Under the pieces are notes generated by a model, which ran no database searches, was not told where the DNA came from, and was given only the letters and a program-made list of their open reading frames with translations. Below are positions 7,174 to 8,566 of a DNA stretch of 8,566 nucleotides, piece after piece. The position numbers were made by a program, and so were the translations under genes. Each line of letters begins with the position of its first letter. Positions within the stretch are counted from its first letter, which is position 1. Source of the DNA: Bacillota bacterium (lineage in GTDB: Bacteria; Bacillota_E; JAJZYS01; JAJYTV01); contig JAJZVM010000172.1 in NCBI GenBank assembly GCA_021845645.1, positions 1-8,566 of the forward strand, written 5' to 3'.

Positions 7174-7767
7174 TCACACGAGATCCTTGATGCCGATCAG
7201 GATGAGCAGCACACCGGCGGCGATGGTTGCCCTTGGCCCGAGCCAGCTGCCCAGGGCCCTGCGGCCCAAACGCTCCCCGGCCAGCAGCGTGACGAAGCTG
7301 AAGAGGCCTGTGGCGACGGCGAGCAACCAGGGCGGCAGCCCGACCATTCCTCCGCCGAACCCGCCTGCCCACGCATTCATGCCGAGACCGACGGACAGCG
7401 CCAGGGACTCGGTGATCGAGATGTCCCCGGACAGGTCGCTGTCCGCGTGTTCGGGGTGGTGCACGAGGTCGATCGCGTCCTTCGCGGCCTCGGTCGCCTG
7501 CTGAGGCTTGCGCGGCCAGAGCACCCATACGCCTACCGCGATGATGACCCCCGCGCCGATGGCGTTGGCCACGAACGGTGCCAGCACCTGGCCGATGCCG
7601 AGGCCGGCGTAGGCGAACAGCACCGTCCCCAGCGCGGCCACGACGGCGATGAAAAGATTGCTCCCGAACGGGATGCCGATCTTGCGTACGCCATATGCGA
7701 CGCCAACCCCGAGATTGTCTAGGTTGCCGGCGACGCCTATCAGCAGTGCAAGGATGATCGCATGCAT
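7174..7767 (-). CDS. ytaF: YtaF/MntP-family membrane protein (sporulation or cation efflux type)
   Basis: A 197-residue integral membrane protein with about six hydrophobic segments and internal two-fold repetition. Repeat 1 is AIILALLIGVAGNLDNLGVGVAYGVRKIGIPF with a loop of charged residues around 86-116; repeat 2 begins GDISITESLALSVGLGMNAWAGGFGG. This layout (GVGxxYGxRKxxIP, GDIS before the second half) is that of YtaF, a sporulation membrane protein related to the manganese exporter MntP. ATG 7767 is chosen over upstream ATGs because GGAGGGAG lies 8 bases before it. In MntP relatives both repeats carry an Asp in an S-x-D-A/N-x-G-V motif; here repeat 1 keeps D17 but repeat 2 has Asn 131. 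The start codon lies in a 10-bp inverted repeat. Choosing YtaF over MntP rests on the GDIS segment; transport activity is not established. Confidence 0.8.
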   Translation of the reverse strand: MHAIILALLIGVAGNLDNLGVGVAYGVRKIGIPFGSNLFIAVVAALGTVLFAYAGLGIGQVLAPFVANAIGAGVIIAVGVWVLWPRKPQQATEAAKDAIDLVHHPEHADSDLSGDISITESLALSVGLGMNAWAGGFGGGMVGLPPWLLAVATGLFSFVTLLAGERLGRRALGSWLGPRATIAAGVLLILIGIKDLV

Positions 7768-7800
7768 GGGCGCTCCCTCCGCAGCGGTTGCCATGCATGC
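7760..7800 (-). promoter_or_regulatory. Inverted repeat enclosing the ytaF ribosome binding site and start
   Basis: GCATGCATGG (7760-7769) and CCATGCATGC (7791-7800) are perfect complements, 10 bp, around a 21-base loop. In the ytaF mRNA the 3' arm contains the start codon and the loop contains the Shine-Dalgarno sequence. It could form a translation-controlling hairpin or be a protein-binding operator. No sequence outside the repeat adds pairs. Confidence 0.55.
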
Positions 7801-7991
7801 TATGGACCGGCACAAGCAGTCGTGAGGCGAGAAGGCAACGGGGCGGGGGCCCGCGGGAAGGATCGGTGCCTTGGGCTTCGCCTTTCCCTACGGCGGGGGG
7901 CGGCGGCGATCCGGCGGAGGCTCATGTCTGAGGGTGATTCCAGCCTTGCGGCGGATCGCATTGAAACTCCCCTACACGGGGCGTTCGGCCA

Positions 7992-8177
7992 TTGAAGCGT
8001 ATAGACGAGAGGGCTTGCCGGAATGACTACCATTCTTTACAACCGTCTCTTGTGACAGGCGGGAGACAGTCTTTATTGATCAGAATATGGTTTAATAGTG
8101 ACGCCAATGAAAAATTGATAGCGATTGCACTTAGAATTGCCGAGCGGAAGATACAGGAAATGCGGATTGTCACGTAA
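7992..8177 (+). CDS. Doubtful 61-residue ORF in A+T-rich patch, possible gene remnant
   Basis: The frame opens at TTG 7992 and ends at TAA 8175-8177. Residues 28-61 (LLIRIWFNSDANEKLIAIA, then a K/E/R-rich helix) look protein-like, and codons favour A/T at the third position unlike the neighbours. TTG 7992 lacks a clear ribosome binding site; an internal TTG at 8076 has GGGAG 10 bases upstream and would give 33 residues. I do not recognise the product. It could be a remnant of a transferred gene or chance. Confidence 0.25.
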   Translation: MKRIDERACRNDYHSLQPSLVTGGRQSLLIRIWFNSDANEKLIAIALRIAERKIQEMRIVT

Positions 8178-8206
8178 GCAGGAGCGGACGGATTTCAGTC
8201 GAATTC

Positions 8207-8251
8207 TATACAATGGGGTTGGCGTAGCCGGCAACTTCATTGGAACCACCC
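8207..8251 (+). promoter_or_regulatory. Possible promoter -10 and leader hairpin for the solute-binding protein gene
   Basis: TACAAT (8209-8214) matches a sigma-A -10 at five of six bases; the best -35 is only CGGACG (8185-8190, 18-base spacer). Just after it, GGGGTT (8215-8220) can pair with AACC-A-CC (8244-8250) with one bulged A. Both are weak on their own. Confidence 0.3.
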
Positions 8252-8281
8252 GATATGCATTTCAGTTTGGAGGTGCCTCAG

Positions 8282-8566
8282 TTGAAGACTATCTGGCGAC
8301 GTCTTCTCGTCCTGTCGGCGGCTGCGGCCATCCTCGGGGCTGCTGCCGGATGTGGCAGCCAGCCAGCGTCGACGCGTACCTCGCAGGTTCCCGCCCAGGG
8401 CGGCACGCTGTCGATCGAGGTGTCCGCGGACCCTGTCGGCCTCGATCCGGCCGTGACGCTCGACAATGACTCGGGCTACATCCTGGGCACGCTATACGAC
8501 GGCCTGACGGCGTACGGCGTCGGCAACACGAAGGTGGTGCCGGGCCTTGCGAAGAGCTGGCAGATC
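8282..8566 (+). CDS. Family-5 extracellular solute-binding lipoprotein (peptide/nickel type), 3'-truncated
   Basis: The first 95 codons of an ABC-transporter substrate-binding lipoprotein of the OppA/DppA class, running off the window edge. TTG 8282 is chosen because GGAGGTG (8269-8275) ends its core 8 bases upstream and a lipoprotein signal follows at once: MKTIWRRLLVL, a hydrophobic core, and lipobox AAGC with the lipidated Cys at 24. A short Ser/Thr/Gln linker leads to GGTLSIEVSADPVGLDPAVT (40-59), then LYDGLTAYG (71-79) and VVPGLAKSW (85-93), the standard N-terminal pattern of SBP family 5 (SBP_bac_5). The protein would sit on the outer face of the membrane and deliver oligopeptides or similar ligands to a permease. 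The ligand cannot be told from this part, and permease genes, if adjacent, lie beyond the window. Confidence 0.9.
   Translation, partial: MKTIWRRLLVLSAAAAILGAAAGCGSQPASTRTSQVPAQGGTLSIEVSADPVGLDPAVTLDNDSGYILGTLYDGLTAYGVGNTKVVPGLAKSWQI

Larger units (their letters stand above)
7801..8281. other. Gene-poor region upstream of the solute-binding protein
   Basis: About 480 bases with no confident gene. The first part (7801-7990) is G+C-rich, with small hairpins such as gggaagg/cctttccc (7855-7861 and 7881-7888) and CCCC/GGGG (7969-7972 and 7978-7981), and one isolated GCATTGAAAC (7958-7967). The second part is more A+T-rich: by hand count 50 of 120 bases from 8041 to 8160 are G or C. It contains a 61-codon open frame (listed separately) and a possible promoter and leader for the downstream gene. 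I recognise no tRNA or known riboswitch. Confidence 0.6.

Noticed and set aside
7850..7857. Palindrome CCCGCGGG as a possible operator or terminator
   Set aside because: Too short and expected by chance in such G+C-rich sequence; no neighbouring signal supports it.
8241..8247. TGGAACC resembling the core T-box motif upstream of the peptide-binding gene
   Set aside because: No specifier stem, no antiterminator/terminator pair and no room for a terminator before the ribosome binding site.

Overview
The window looks like a chromosomal segment of a G+C-rich, probably endospore-forming member of the Bacillota (Symbiobacterium-, Thermaerobacter- or Limnochordia-like). This is inferred from strong GGAGGTG ribosome binding sites, frequent TTG/GTG starts, an S-layer-homology (SLH) protein, a MinC homologue and a YtaF-type membrane protein. 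A G+C-rich actinobacterium is unlikely given SLH, MinC and YtaF together. No species can be named from the sequence alone.

Layout from left to right: (1) the 3' part of a GalU-type UTP-glucose-1-phosphate uridylyltransferase (+), convergent with (2) a 946-residue secreted SLH protein (-) with five Ig-like repeats and a C-terminal TIM-barrel glycosidase-like domain; a perfect inverted repeat lies between their stops. (3) Divergent from it is a secreted SIMPL/DUF541 protein (+). (4) A second two-sided hairpin separates it from a convergent solitary minC (-). (5) Divergent from minC is a two-gene, overlapping cassette (+): a membrane-anchored VirD4/TraG-like coupling ATPase and a replication-relaxation family protein with a D-ExD-K residue pattern. 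(6) Convergent with the cassette is a YtaF/MntP-family membrane protein (-) whose start codon lies in one arm of a perfect 10-bp inverted repeat. (7) About 500 bases without a confident gene follow, partly A+T-rich, and then (8) the 5' end of a family-5 extracellular solute-binding lipoprotein (+), cut by the window edge.

Most genes are housekeeping or envelope genes: nucleotide-sugar supply, S-layer-anchored wall protein, septum placement, cation or sporulation membrane protein, peptide uptake. The exception is the coupling-ATPase/replication-relaxation pair, a module usually found on conjugative elements but here placed between chromosomal genes with no relaxase, mating-pore gene, integrase or attachment site in view. 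This pair and the ytaF leader hairpin are the most interesting points. I do not see a clear new multi-gene system.
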